Shown one piece after another: positions 38,374-46,682 of a DNA stretch of 64,000 bases; positions within the stretch are counted from its first letter, which is position 1, and every line of letters starts with the position of its first letter. The notes below the pieces were generated by a model. The model ran no database searches. It was not told the DNA's origin and was given only the letters and a program-made list of their open reading frames with translations. The stretch comes from Actinomycetales bacterium (lineage in GTDB: Bacteria; Actinomycetota; Actinomycetes; Actinomycetales; Microbacteriaceae): the NCBI GenBank assembly GCA_017308515.1, contig JAFKEN010000005.1:186001-250000 (forward strand), read 5' to 3'. Position numbers and translations under genes: made by a program.

Positions 38374-39389
38374 CGGATCTCCCTCTGCTTGCGCAGCACT
38401 CGGACGTTGTAGATGACGATCGGCAGCACCATCACGAACAGGATGAGCGCGAGCGCCGCGCCCTGCCCGAACTGACCCTGCCGGAACGCCTGCGTGTACA
38501 TCTCGTTGGCGATGACGCTCGTGTTGAAATTGCCCGCGGTCATGGCGCGCACGATGTCGAACACCTTGAGCGTCGCGATCGAGATCGTCGTCACCACGAC
38601 CACGAGCGTGCCGCGGATACCCGGGATCGTGACGTTCCAGAACGACTGCCAGGGGTTCGCGCCGTCGAGCCGGGCCGCCTCGACGATCTCCGTCGGGATG
38701 CCCTTGATCGCGGCCGAGATGAGCACCATCGCGAACCCGGTCTGGATCCAGATCATGACGATGATGAGGAAGAGCGTGTTCCACGGCGGCACGAGCAGCC
38801 ACTGCTGCGGCTCGCCGCCGAGCCAGACGACGATCTGGTTGAGGATGCCGGTCTGCTCGAAGCCGGTCGCCTTGTAGGCGTAGACGAAGGTCCAGATGAC
38901 GCCGGCGCCGACGAAGGAGATCGCCATCGGCATGAAGACGATCGACTTGAGGACCTTCTCGCCCTTCGACTTGTCGATGAAGATCGCGTAGGCCATTCCG
39001 ACGATCGTCGAGATCGTCGGCACGAGCGCGACCCAGACGAGGGTGTTGAGGATCGTCGTGAGGATCGTCGGCTGGGTGAACATCCAGACGAAGTTGTCGA
39101 AGCCGATGAAGTTCTCGCCGCGGGCGTCGAAGAACGCCAGGACCGCGGTGCGGATCGCCGGGTACACCAGACCCACGGCGAGCAGGATCACGGCGGGGGC
39201 GACGAACAGCAGCAGCTGGATGACGTCCCGGCCGCGCTTGGGCGCCTTGTCGGCGATGAAGAGGATCAGTCCGATGACGGCCGCGAACACCGCGAGGCCG
39301 ATGATGACGAGACCGAACTTCTCGAGGAACTGGCCCAGGAGGTCACCGCGGGCGGCGGCCGGAAGGCCCGCGATCGAAACGAGCGTCAT
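38370..39389 (-). CDS. aglF: Alpha-glucoside ABC permease AglF-like
   Basis: 339 aa. Compared with most MalF-type permeases it has an extra N-terminal helix (FGLVIIGLAVFAAVIGLILFIA) before the standard six. The EAA loop is EAARLDGANPWQSFWNVTIP. This layout fits the AglF family. It follows the binding-protein gene after a 117-nt gap containing a large hairpin. Confidence 0.88.
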   Translation of the reverse strand: MTLVSIAGLPAAARGDLLGQFLEKFGLVIIGLAVFAAVIGLILFIADKAPKRGRDVIQLLLFVAPAVILLAVGLVYPAIRTAVLAFFDARGENFIGFDNFVWMFTQPTILTTILNTLVWVALVPTISTIVGMAYAIFIDKSKGEKVLKSIVFMPMAISFVGAGVIWTFVYAYKATGFEQTGILNQIVVWLGGEPQQWLLVPPWNTLFLIIVMIWIQTGFAMVLISAAIKGIPTEIVEAARLDGANPWQSFWNVTIPGIRGTLVVVVTTISIATLKVFDIVRAMTAGNFNTSVIANEMYTQAFRQGQFGQGAALALILFVMVLPIVIYNVRVLRKQREIR

Positions 39390-39430
39390 TCAGTCACTCC
39401 TCGTGCGACGTCGAACGGGGGGGCGGTGGT

Positions 39431-39467
39431 GGGCCCGCCCCGCGAGTGTATCCCGCGGGACGGGCCC
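39431..39467 (-). terminator. Intercistronic hairpin after aglE
   Basis: GGGCCCG (39431-39437) pairs with CGGGCCC (39461-39467), extended after one mismatch by six further pairs around a 9-nt loop. It lies between the binding-protein stop and the first permease. No T run. Third example in this window of a strong hairpin directly after a sugar-binding-protein gene. Confidence 0.65.
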
Positions 39468-39506
39468 GGTGACCGGCGGCTCAGCCGCCGAGTCGGGGGG
39501 TGGGCG

Positions 39507-40862
39507 TCAGCTCGCCGGCCAGGTGCTGTCGATGAAGGTCAGCACCTCGTCGGTCGACTTCGTCCCGGCGATCCAGTCCACCATGCCGGTCCAGAACGAG
39601 CTGGTGCCGACCGCGGCGGGCATGAGGTCGGAGGCGTCGAACCGGAAGACGGTGTCGTCCGCCTGCAGGATCTCGATCGCCTGCTTGCCGAGCTCCGAGC
39701 TGGCGAGGTTCGGGTCGAGACCCTTGTTCGCCGAGATCACGCCGCCGAGTCCGACGCGGATGTTCGCGAAGGTGTCGCTCGACATGTACGCCTGCACGGC
39801 CTGGGTCTCGGCGCGGTCGTTGAACGCCACGACGATCTCGCCACCACCGGTGACCGCGTCACCCGCGTTGGGGTCGGTCTTCGGGGTGATGAAGGCCCAG
39901 ATGTCGCCGTCCGGCGCCACGGTCGTGCCCTCCGGCCACTGCGCCTCGTAGAACGAGGCCTGGTGGTGCAGCGAGCAGTTCCCGTCGAGGATCGGCAGGC
40001 CACCGTCGTTGAAGGTGGTCGAGTTGATCGAAGCCACGCCGCCGTACCCGCCGTTGACGTAGTCCGGGTTGAGCAGGATGTCGCCGACCATGTCGAACGC
40101 CTTCTTGATCTCCGGCGAGTCGAACTTCAGGTCGCCCGCGACCCACGCGTCGTAGGCCTCGGGACCCGCGGAGCGGAGCACGAGATCCTCGATCCAGTCG
40201 GTGCCCGGCCAGCCGCTCGCGTCACCCGACGCGAACCCGGCGCACCACGGCTTGTAGGTGTCGGAGTCGTTCTTCGCCATCTCCGCGGTGAGCGCCATCA
40301 GCTCGTCCCAGGTCTGGGGAACCTCGTAGCCCTTGTCCGCGAACTCGGACGGCGAGTACCACACGAAGCCCTTGACGCTCGCGAGCATCGGGGCGCCGTA
40401 GAACGTGCCGTCGATCGTGCCGTAGCCCTTCCACGACTCCGACCAGAACTCGTCGACGTTGTCCTCGACGGCCTTCGGGGCCGGCGTCAGGTAGCCGCCG
40501 TCGGCGAGACGGGCGACGAGGCCCGGCTGCGGGACGATCATGATGTCCGGCGGGTCGCCCGCCTCGGCGCGGACGTTGATCTGGGTCTCGGCCTCCTGCG
40601 TGCCGACGTAGTTGACGGTGAGACCGGTGCAGCTCTCGAAGTCGGCGAAGGTCTGGACGAGGTCGTCCGCCTCCACCTCGACGATCGTGCCGTAGACCTC
40701 GACCTCGCCGCCGTCGAACGTGCCGTACTGCTCGTACGGGCCGCAGTCGACGTCGCCGCCTCCGCCGCCTCCGCCGCTGGTGCTACAGCCGGCGAGAGCG
40801 AGCCCGGCGATGCCGATCGCGGCGATCGGCACGAACGCCCGGCGATACATGCGTGAACGCAC
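39507..40862 (-). CDS. aglE: Alpha-glucoside-binding lipoprotein AglE-like
   Basis: 451 aa from a GTG at 40862 with a GAGGAGGAGG Shine-Dalgarno. The lipobox is LALAGC, followed by a Gly-rich linker. The mature part has PPDIMIVPQPGLVARLA, YSPSEFADKGYEVPQTWDEL, PWCAGFASGDASGWPGTDW and CSLHHQASF, all characteristic of the AglE branch of CUT1 binding proteins, which take up sucrose, trehalose, maltose and other alpha-glucosides. Two palindromic operators lie upstream, shared with the divergent LacI gene. Confidence 0.9.
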   Translation of the reverse strand: MRSRMYRRAFVPIAAIGIAGLALAGCSTSGGGGGGGDVDCGPYEQYGTFDGGEVEVYGTIVEVEADDLVQTFADFESCTGLTVNYVGTQEAETQINVRAEAGDPPDIMIVPQPGLVARLADGGYLTPAPKAVEDNVDEFWSESWKGYGTIDGTFYGAPMLASVKGFVWYSPSEFADKGYEVPQTWDELMALTAEMAKNDSDTYKPWCAGFASGDASGWPGTDWIEDLVLRSAGPEAYDAWVAGDLKFDSPEIKKAFDMVGDILLNPDYVNGGYGGVASINSTTFNDGGLPILDGNCSLHHQASFYEAQWPEGTTVAPDGDIWAFITPKTDPNAGDAVTGGGEIVVAFNDRAETQAVQAYMSSDTFANIRVGLGGVISANKGLDPNLASSELGKQAIEILQADDTVFRFDASDLMPAAVGTSSFWTGMVDWIAGTKSTDEVLTFIDSTWPAS

Positions 40863-40952
40863 TGTTCCTCCTCCTCGAGGGGTTCCGCCCGAAGGCGGGG
40901 GTGATTGGGTGCAGAGGGCCCGATCCCTAGCCGCGAGTTTCCGCGTCTTTGC

Positions 40953-40964
40953 GGAACCGGTTCC
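40953..40964. promoter_or_regulatory. LacI-type operator GGAACCGGTTCC (proximal to aglE)
   Basis: Perfect 12-bp palindrome, 91 nt upstream of the aglE start, in the divergent region. An identical site lies at 41084-41095. Confidence 0.75.
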
Positions 40965-41077
40965 GGCTCTCACCGTAGGCGAGTCGGGCACAGCTTGCAA
41001 CCAGATCCTCAGGATCGTGGCTGGGTCGTGATCTGATCGATTCGCCCGGTCGGGTCGCGGGCGACCGGCGAGGGCCC

Positions 41078-41095
41078 TATTGTGGAACCGGTTCC
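41078..41095 (+). promoter_or_regulatory. LacI-gene promoter -10 with operator GGAACCGGTTCC
   Basis: A TATTGT -10 box (41078-41083) directly abuts the second perfect palindrome GGAACCGGTTCC (41084-41095), so the operator would cover the transcription start and allow autorepression. No clear -35 box. Confidence 0.65.
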
Positions 41096-41151
41096 GGCGC
41101 GGATCGGCCCGGACCGGCGGCTCGACGACGAGCCGGAGCTAGGAGGACCCC

Positions 41152-42231
41152 GTGGCGTCGCTCGCCGACGTCGCCCGCCTCGCGGGCGTGTCGAAGGCCA
41201 CCGCCTCGCGTGCGCTCAGCGGCGCCGGGGAGGTGTCGCCGTCGACGCGCGAGCGCGTCGTCTCGGCCGCGGCCGAACTCGGATTCGTCGCCTCCTCGAC
41301 GGCCGCGAGCCTCGTCACCGGCCGCACCCGCAACGTCGGCGTGGTGAGCCCGTTCGTGAGCCGCTGGTACTTCTCGGAGGTGATCGAGGGCGTCGAGGAG
41401 GCCCTCATCCGGGAGGGCTACGACCTCACCCTCTTCCGCGTGCAGGAGGACCCCTCGCGCCGCCAGCGGGTCTTCGACTACTTCCTCGTGCGCAAGCGCG
41501 TCGACGCCGTGATCACGATCGCCGTCGCGCTCTCGCCCGACGAGGTGGCGGCGCTGCGCGCGCTGGGCCGCCCGGTCGTGGGGGTCGGGGGCGGCATCCC
41601 GGGGATGAGCAGCCTCCAGATCGACGACGTCGCGGCCGCGCGGCTCGCCACCGAGCACCTGCTGAGCCTCGGGCATCGCCACATCGTGCACCTCGGCGGC
41701 GACCAGACCGAGCAGATGGACTTCCACATCCACTCCCAGCGGCTCGCGGGCTTCCGCCAGGCGCTCGCCGGTGCGGGCATCCCGCCGCACGACGACTTCC
41801 TCGCGACGCCGCTCACGATCCCCGGCGGCTTCCAGGTCGCGCTCGACCTGCTCGGCGATCCGCGGCGGCGGCCGACCGCCATCTTCGCCGCGAGCGACGA
41901 GATCGCGATCGGGGCGATCATGGCCGCCGGGCGGCTCGGCATCCGCGTGCCGCAGGAGCTCTCGGTCGTCGGCATCGACGACCACGAGCTCTCCGAGATG
42001 CACGGCCTGACGACCGTGCGCCAGGTTCCGCGGGAGCAGGGGGAGCTCGCGGTGAGTCTCGCCCTCGAGGCGATGAGCGCGCCCGCCCCGGAGACCCGCG
42101 ACGTCGCGCTGCCGATCACCCTCGTGGTGCGCTCCAGCACGGCGGCGCCGCCCGAGCGGACGACGCTCCCGCGCGAATCGCACGGGCATGTCGTCCGCGC
42201 CGGCGCCGACCTCCCAGATCGGGATGCTTGA
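41152..42231 (+). CDS. LacI-family regulator of the alpha-glucoside locus
   Basis: 359 aa from a GTG at 41152 behind an AGGAGGA Shine-Dalgarno. Helix-turn-helix SLADVARLAGVSKATASRALS at the very N-terminus (about 3-23), hinge VASSTAASLVTGRT, and a sensor domain ending SVVGIDDHELSEMHGLTTVRQ. Divergent from aglEFG with two identical operators between them. Likely a repressor responding to an alpha-glucoside or its breakdown product. Confidence 0.92.
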   Translation: MASLADVARLAGVSKATASRALSGAGEVSPSTRERVVSAAAELGFVASSTAASLVTGRTRNVGVVSPFVSRWYFSEVIEGVEEALIREGYDLTLFRVQEDPSRRQRVFDYFLVRKRVDAVITIAVALSPDEVAALRALGRPVVGVGGGIPGMSSLQIDDVAAARLATEHLLSLGHRHIVHLGGDQTEQMDFHIHSQRLAGFRQALAGAGIPPHDDFLATPLTIPGGFQVALDLLGDPRRRPTAIFAASDEIAIGAIMAAGRLGIRVPQELSVVGIDDHELSEMHGLTTVRQVPREQGELAVSLALEAMSAPAPETRDVALPITLVVRSSTAAPPERTTLPRESHGHVVRAGADLPDRDA

Positions 42232-42412
42232 ATGAACCGACGTCCCGCGAGGCACCGAGCCTGATCCCGGTGTGATCGGGGGCGTCCACGGGCGGGGCTC
42301 CGGCTGGTTACCGGGGCGCCCGCCCACCTTCGTCGCGGGGCGCGCCGGGCGATGCGTCCGGGCGACTCAGGGCTCCCGCGCCGCTCGCGAACCGCCGTCG
42401 CCCGCAGACGCG

Positions 42413-42448
42413 GACGGGCGCCGCCCCCCGTGGGGAGCGACGCCCGTC
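42413..42448 (-). terminator. Terminator downstream of rplL
   Basis: GACGGGCG at 42413 pairs with CGCCCGTC ending at 42448, with further pairing inwards, 30 nt after the rplL stop codon. There is no T run, as is common in high-GC genomes. Confidence 0.6.
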
Positions 42449-42477
42449 GTGTGCGAGGCGGCGTAGCCGCGTCGTCC

Positions 42478-42876
42478 TTACTTGAGGACGACGGTGGCGC
42501 CGGCCTCCTCGAGCTGAGCCTTCGCCTTCTCGGCGGTCTCCTTGTTCGCGCCCTCGAGGACGGTGCTGGGCGCACCGTCGACGAGCGCCTTGGCCTCGCC
42601 GAGGCCGAGGCTGGTGAGCGCACGGACCTCCTTGATGACCTGGATCTTCTTGTCGCCCGCGGCCTCGATGACGACGTCGAAGGAGTCCTTCTCCTCCTCC
42701 TCGGCGGCGGCGCCACCGGCACCGCCGGCGGCAGGGGCGCCGGCGGCCGCGACGGCGACCGGGGCGGCGGCGGTGACCTCGAAGGTCTCCTCGAACTTCT
42801 TGACGAACTCGGACAGCTCGATGAGCGACAGCTCCTTGAACGCCTCGAGCAGCTCGTCGGTGCTGAGCTTGGCCAT
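42478..42876 (-). CDS. rplL: 50S ribosomal protein L7/L12
   Basis: 132 aa. An N-terminal dimerisation domain ([28 protein letters not shown]), an Ala/Gly-rich hinge (about 35-58) and the C-terminal factor-binding domain with [20 protein letters not shown]. It forms the mobile stalk that recruits translation factors. It follows rplJ after 59 nt in the usual L10-L7/L12 order. Confidence 0.99.
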   Translation of the reverse strand: MAKLSTDELLEAFKELSLIELSEFVKKFEETFEVTAAAPVAVAAAGAPAAGGAGGAAAEEEEKDSFDVVIEAAGDKKIQVIKEVRALTSLGLGEAKALVDGAPSTVLEGANKETAEKAKAQLEEAGATVVLK

Positions 42877-42935
42877 GTCTTACCTGTCTTTCGTGATTCC
42901 CGGCCGGAGCCGGAGGGGTGTACGCCTCGGCCGCG

Positions 42936-43454
42936 TCAGGCGGCCTCGGACTCCTTCTTCGCGCGCAGCGCGTCGACCGTGCGAGCGGCCTGCGACAGCG
43001 GTGCGTTGAACATGTAGGCGGCCTGGAACAGCGACGCCTTGAAGGCGCCGGCCAGCTTGGCCAGCAGCACCTCTCGGCTCTCGAGGTCCGCCAGCTTGCC
43101 CACCTCGGCGGCGGTCAGCGGGGCTCCATCGAAGTAGCCCCCCTTCACCACCAGCAGAGGATTGGCCTTGGCGAAGTCACGCAGCGCCTTCGCGACGGCG
43201 ACGGTGTCGCCGTGCACGAACGCCATCGCGGACGGACCGGCGAGCTCGTCGTCGAACGACGTGATGCCGGCCTCGTTGGCCGCGATCTTGGTGAGCGTGT
43301 TCTTCACCACGGCGTAGGTCGCGTGCTCGGCCATCGACTGCCGCAGCTGCTTGAGCTGCGCGACGGTGAGCCCGCGGTACTCGGTGAGCACGACCGCGTT
43401 CGAGTCACGGAATCTGTCCGTGAGCTCGGCGACCGTCGCTTCCTTGTTCGCCAT
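42936..43454 (-). CDS. rplJ: 50S ribosomal protein L10
   Basis: 172 aa. The N-terminus [38 protein letters not shown] is typical, as is [13 protein letters not shown]. The C-terminal helix holds L7/L12 dimers. The ATG at 43454 has an AGGAG Shine-Dalgarno; an upstream in-frame start would run into the regulatory leader. Expression is probably controlled by the leader structure at 43533-43660. Confidence 0.98.
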   Translation of the reverse strand: MANKEATVAELTDRFRDSNAVVLTEYRGLTVAQLKQLRQSMAEHATYAVVKNTLTKIAANEAGITSFDDELAGPSAMAFVHGDTVAVAKALRDFAKANPLLVVKGGYFDGAPLTAAEVGKLADLESREVLLAKLAGAFKASLFQAAYMFNAPLSQAARTVDALRAKKESEAA

Positions 43455-43532
43455 GGCACTCCTGTGGTTCTGGATCGTGAGCATCCGGTGGGATGCCCGC
43501 CGAGGCCGCCGCGTCACGAGGACGCCCCACAG

Positions 43533-43660
43533 AAAAAGCCCCGGCGCACGCGCGCACGGGACTCGGAGCCCTCGTCAGGAGGGAGTCGTACACACCTGCG
43601 CTGGCTCCCTCTCGGGAATTACCCCCCGCGCGCACGCGAGGGACCGGCGGTCTTCGGCCT
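43533..43660 (-). promoter_or_regulatory. L10 leader with attenuator terminator
   Basis: The leader begins near 43659 with GAAGACCGCCGGTC, like actinobacterial L10 leaders. It contains a perfect GAGGGAG/CTCCCTC stem (43579-43585 with 43605-43611). It ends in a GGCTCCG...CGGGGCT stem (two G-U pairs) followed by TTTTT (43533-43571). Excess L10/L12 complex would be expected to bind and shift the fold. The fold is inferred by eye. Confidence 0.65.
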
Positions 43661-43665
43661 CGGCA

Positions 43666-43671
43666 ATGGTA
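43666..43671 (-). promoter_or_regulatory. rplJ -10 box TACCAT
   Basis: TACCAT on the minus strand, with TTTGCG about 16 nt upstream as a weak -35. The predicted start is about 7 nt downstream, at the beginning of the L10 leader. Confidence 0.5.
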
Positions 43672-43709
43672 CGGCACGCCGCGGGGGCGCGCAAACGACC
43701 TCGGGCCCG

Positions 43710-44567
43710 TCAGGCCGTGTGCGCCTCGCGCCACGAGTGCTCGGGCTCGTAGCCGAGCAGGCGCCGCGCCTTGTCGATCGACAGCAGCGTCTCGTGGGTC
43801 GCGAGATCCTTCGTGACCGGAACGCCGGGGAAGACCTCCGCGACGAGGCTCGCGCTCGAGCGCATCATGACCGTGTCGGCGTTCGCGATGATGAACGCCT
43901 CGAAGCCGGGGCCGCGGGTCTCGAGCGCGCGCCGCACCGCCTGCGCGCCGTCGCGCGCGTCGATGTAGCACCACAGATTCCACTTGCGCAGCATCGGGTC
44001 GGCGTCGAAGGAGGGGAAGCGCGCGTAATCCTCGGGCAGCATGACGTTCGAGAACCGCAGCGCCGTGATCGACAGCTCGGGATCCCAGCGGCAGAACTCG
44101 CGCGCCATCCGCTCCTCGAGGGTCTTCACGAGCGCGTAGGTCGACTCGGGCCGGAGGGGCAGCTCCTCGGTGACCGGGATCTCGGGCGGCGGTTCGTCGA
44201 AGGGCAGGCCGAGCGTGGTCTCGCTCGAGGCCGTGACGATGCGGCGGATGCCGGCCTTGCGGGCCGCCTGGAGCACGTGATGGGTGGCGAGGATGTTGTT
44301 GTCGAAGGTGCGCACGTCGCTCGCAAGCCCCGGCGCGGGGATCGCCGCGAGGTGCACCACGGCCTCGAACCCGGCGCCGCGGTCGACACCGGAGAGCGCG
44401 TCGGCGACCTGACCGTAGTCGGTGAGGTCGACGTCGACGTGACCCGCGGGCCGGCCGTAGCTCGGCAGCGCGCGGTCGAGGCTCGCGACCTCGTGACCGG
44501 CGGCCCGCAGCCGCTCGACGACGACCGCGCCGAGGCGGCCGGATCCTCCCGTGACGGCGACGCGCAT
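43710..44567 (-). CDS. NAD-dependent epimerase/dehydratase (extended SDR)
   Basis: 285 aa. Rossmann motif VTGGSGRLG (residues 5-13), VVHLAAIPAPG, TASSETTLG and the YALVK catalytic Tyr-Lys pair of extended short-chain dehydrogenases, followed by ALRFSNVM. It probably acts on a nucleotide sugar or a uronate; similar small proteins include uronate dehydrogenases, but this is not certain here. TAGGGT lies 7 nt before the ATG, with a GGAGGA in that same gap. Monocistronic. Confidence 0.85.
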   Translation of the reverse strand: MRVAVTGGSGRLGAVVVERLRAAGHEVASLDRALPSYGRPAGHVDVDLTDYGQVADALSGVDRGAGFEAVVHLAAIPAPGLASDVRTFDNNILATHHVLQAARKAGIRRIVTASSETTLGLPFDEPPPEIPVTEELPLRPESTYALVKTLEERMAREFCRWDPELSITALRFSNVMLPEDYARFPSFDADPMLRKWNLWCYIDARDGAQAVRRALETRGPGFEAFIIANADTVMMRSSASLVAEVFPGVPVTKDLATHETLLSIDKARRLLGYEPEHSWREAHTA

Positions 44568-44574
44568 GTCCTCC

Positions 44575-44580
44575 ACCCTA
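44575..44580 (-). promoter_or_regulatory. -10 box TAGGGT near a start codon
   Basis: TAGGGT 7 nt before the ATG at 44567. The 7-nt gap contains GGAGGA, so either a leaderless mRNA or a very short leader is possible. Confidence 0.4.
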
Positions 44581-44609
44581 GGTCGCCGGCTCGGGGGAGG
44601 ATGGCGGGC

Positions 44610-45251
44610 GTGACCTCCCCGCTCGCGCCGACGGTGATCCAGCCGGCGCTCTGGGACGAGCCGGCGCCGCACCACTCGCTGCGGGTCGTCGCCGACGCAC
44701 GGGACCGGGTCGCCTGGCTGCGGGCGCGCGCGCACGGGGTCACCGCGACCGACGTCGCGCGCCTCAGCGGCCCGCGGGCGGTGCCGGCCCTCGCGATGGA
44801 GAAGCTGCTGGGCAGCCGCTTCTCGGGCAATGCGGCGACCGAGCACGGCCGCCGGCGCGAGCCCGCGATCGCCGCCTGGGCCGGGCGGGTCTACGGCATG
44901 ACGGCGAGTTCGGCGCTCTTCCACGCGGCCGACCGCCGCGAGCACCTCGCGACCCCCGACGGCCTGCGCGAGCGCGACGGGCGGGTCGAGCTGTGCGAGA
45001 TCAAGACCACGGCCTCGGGCTGGAGCCGGGTCCCCCGGGCGTACCTCCGGCAGGTGTGGTGGCAGCAGTACGTGCTCGGCGCCGAGCGCAGCCTGCTCGT
45101 CTGGGAGCGCCACGACGGCTTCGTGCCGGTCGGCGAGCCCGAATGCCGGTGGATCGACCGCGACGACCGCGAGATCGCGCGCCTAGTCGCCCTGGCCGAC
45201 CAGCTCCTCGTCGCGATGCGCCGCGACCCGGTCGGCGTCGTGCGGGGCTGA
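44610..45251 (+). CDS. YqaJ-type PD-(D/E)XK nuclease-like protein
   Basis: 213 aa. The core fits the YqaJ / lambda-exonuclease fold: HGRRREPAIAAWAG (Glu), ATPDGL (Asp) and CEIKTT (Glu-x-Lys), then VPRAYLRQVWWQQYVLGAER, which matches the Gln-containing helix of these nucleases. Such proteins usually act with a recombinase in phages; here the gene is isolated with no phage or recombination partner. GTG 44610 is preferred because GGGGGAGG ends 9 nt upstream; the ATG at 44601 directly abuts that motif. Its last 69 bp overlap the minus-strand gene at 45183. Confidence 0.78.
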   Translation: MTSPLAPTVIQPALWDEPAPHHSLRVVADARDRVAWLRARAHGVTATDVARLSGPRAVPALAMEKLLGSRFSGNAATEHGRRREPAIAAWAGRVYGMTASSALFHAADRREHLATPDGLRERDGRVELCEIKTTASGWSRVPRAYLRQVWWQQYVLGAERSLLVWERHDGFVPVGEPECRWIDRDDREIARLVALADQLLVAMRRDPVGVVRG

Positions 45252-45860
45252 GGAGCCGAGGCCGAGCGCGAGGCCGAGGCACGCGATCCACGCGAGGCCC
45301 ACGGTCGTGGCGACGATCTCGAGCGAACCGCCCAGGCGCGTGGGTACCGAGAAGAGCGACAGCAGGCCGCCGGCGGCCGAGACGGCCGCGACGAGCACCG
45401 CCGCGATCGCGGAGAAGCGGCGCATCGCGCGATGCCCCACGGCGAAGGCGAGTTGCAGCATGCCCCAGGCGGCGGCGGCGAAGGCGAGAGTCGCCGCGGT
45501 GGTGTGCACGAAGTCGGGCCAGGTGAAGCGCGGGCCGTAGGGCATCGGGCAGCCGAGGGTGCACGGCACCTGCGCGGCGAGCAGGAAGAACCCGGCGGAG
45601 ACGGCGAGCGTGACCGAGGGCGCCCAGGCCCGCAGGATCCGGGCCCGCGACCGCAGCGAGCGCCCGGCGAACGCGATCAGCAGCGCACCCGCGACGAGCA
45701 GCAGCAGAGCCACCTGGAACGCCCCCGCCGTCGGCATGCCCACCGCGCCGAGCTCGCTGACGTAGACCTCCTGGGCGACGCTCAGGCGCAGGCTCCAGAT
45801 GGCGGCGAGCGCGGCGAGCGCGAGGGCCGCGCCCAGCAGCGCGGCGAGTCGCCCGCTCAC
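45183..45860 (-). CDS. DUF998-like membrane protein
   Basis: 225 aa with about six membrane helices. The sequence LAAQVPCTLGCPMPYGPRFTWPDFVHTTAATLAFAAAAWGML is typical of DUF998, whose function is unknown. The GTG at 45860 overlaps the stop of the upstream Pr6Pr gene (GTGA), so the two membrane proteins are translationally coupled. Its 3' end runs antisense through the last 69 bp of the YqaJ-like gene. Confidence 0.78.
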   Translation of the reverse strand: MSGRLAALLGAALALAALAAIWSLRLSVAQEVYVSELGAVGMPTAGAFQVALLLLVAGALLIAFAGRSLRSRARILRAWAPSVTLAVSAGFFLLAAQVPCTLGCPMPYGPRFTWPDFVHTTAATLAFAAAAWGMLQLAFAVGHRAMRRFSAIAAVLVAAVSAAGGLLSLFSVPTRLGGSLEIVATTVGLAWIACLGLALGLGSSAPHDADRVAAHRDEELVGQGD

Positions 45861-46528
45861 GCGGTGCGCGCCCCGCGGCGGCTGATCCAGATCGCGCCGG
45901 CACCGACGAGACCGATGATCGCCGCGATGAGCACGACGTAGAACGCGACCGAGACGTAGCCCAGCGGCGACAGCTCGGGGTTGAGGAACGGGTAGGGGTA
46001 CCAGTTCGTGCCGGTGATCGGGTCGACGAAGATCGCCCCGCGCACGAGGGTGTAGATCGCCCAGACGATCGGGAACGCGACGATCACGCCGATCGCGCGC
46101 CACTCCAGACGCGCCCGACCCGGCGCGAACAGCCAGTCGAGCAGCAGCAGGATCGGCCCGGCGACGTGCAGGATCTCGTTCGACCACTCCACCGTCTGCC
46201 CCTGCGGCAGCGGGATGCCGCGCAGCAGGGTGTTGTAGACGATGCCGGTCACGACCATGTACGTCGTGGTGCTGACCCGCAGCAGCGCGAACCAGCGCGG
46301 ATCGACCCGGCGGCCGGCGAGCAGCAGCCCGGCGCCGATCAGCAGCGTGACGACGCTCAGGGTGTTCGAGTCGATAGTGAAGAACGAGAAGAAGTTGCTG
46401 AGCACGAGGCCCGCGCTCCAACCGGGGGTGTCGGTCTCGAAGGTGAGGGAGCGCTGCAGCTGGCCGACGATCGCGGCGGCGATCGCGGCGGCGGCGAGCA
46501 CCCGCAGCACGACGAACAGGACTCTCAC
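45857..46528 (-). CDS. Pr6Pr-family membrane protein
   Basis: 223 aa with about six helices. FFSFFTIDSNTLSV, the conserved HVAGPILLLLDWL, and NWYPYPFLNP identify the Pr6Pr / FAR-17a-AIG1-like family. Animal relatives are threonine lipid hydrolases; the bacterial role is unknown. Coupled by GTGA to the DUF998 gene and divergent from the oxidoreductase at 46683. Confidence 0.83.
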   Translation of the reverse strand: MRVLFVVLRVLAAAAIAAAIVGQLQRSLTFETDTPGWSAGLVLSNFFSFFTIDSNTLSVVTLLIGAGLLLAGRRVDPRWFALLRVSTTTYMVVTGIVYNTLLRGIPLPQGQTVEWSNEILHVAGPILLLLDWLFAPGRARLEWRAIGVIVAFPIVWAIYTLVRGAIFVDPITGTNWYPYPFLNPELSPLGYVSVAFYVVLIAAIIGLVGAGAIWISRRGARTA

Positions 46529-46682
46529 GTGACCTCCTCGGCCGCGCGCGGCGCGCGCTCCCTCGCGGCGCGAGTGCGCCCCGAACGGATGCTAGCGAGG
46601 ATTTCCCGCGCCGTGACACCCCCGTAACATCGCCGAATCACACGCGCCCTTGACTGGGCTCGTGCGCGGGGAGGGCACTGCG

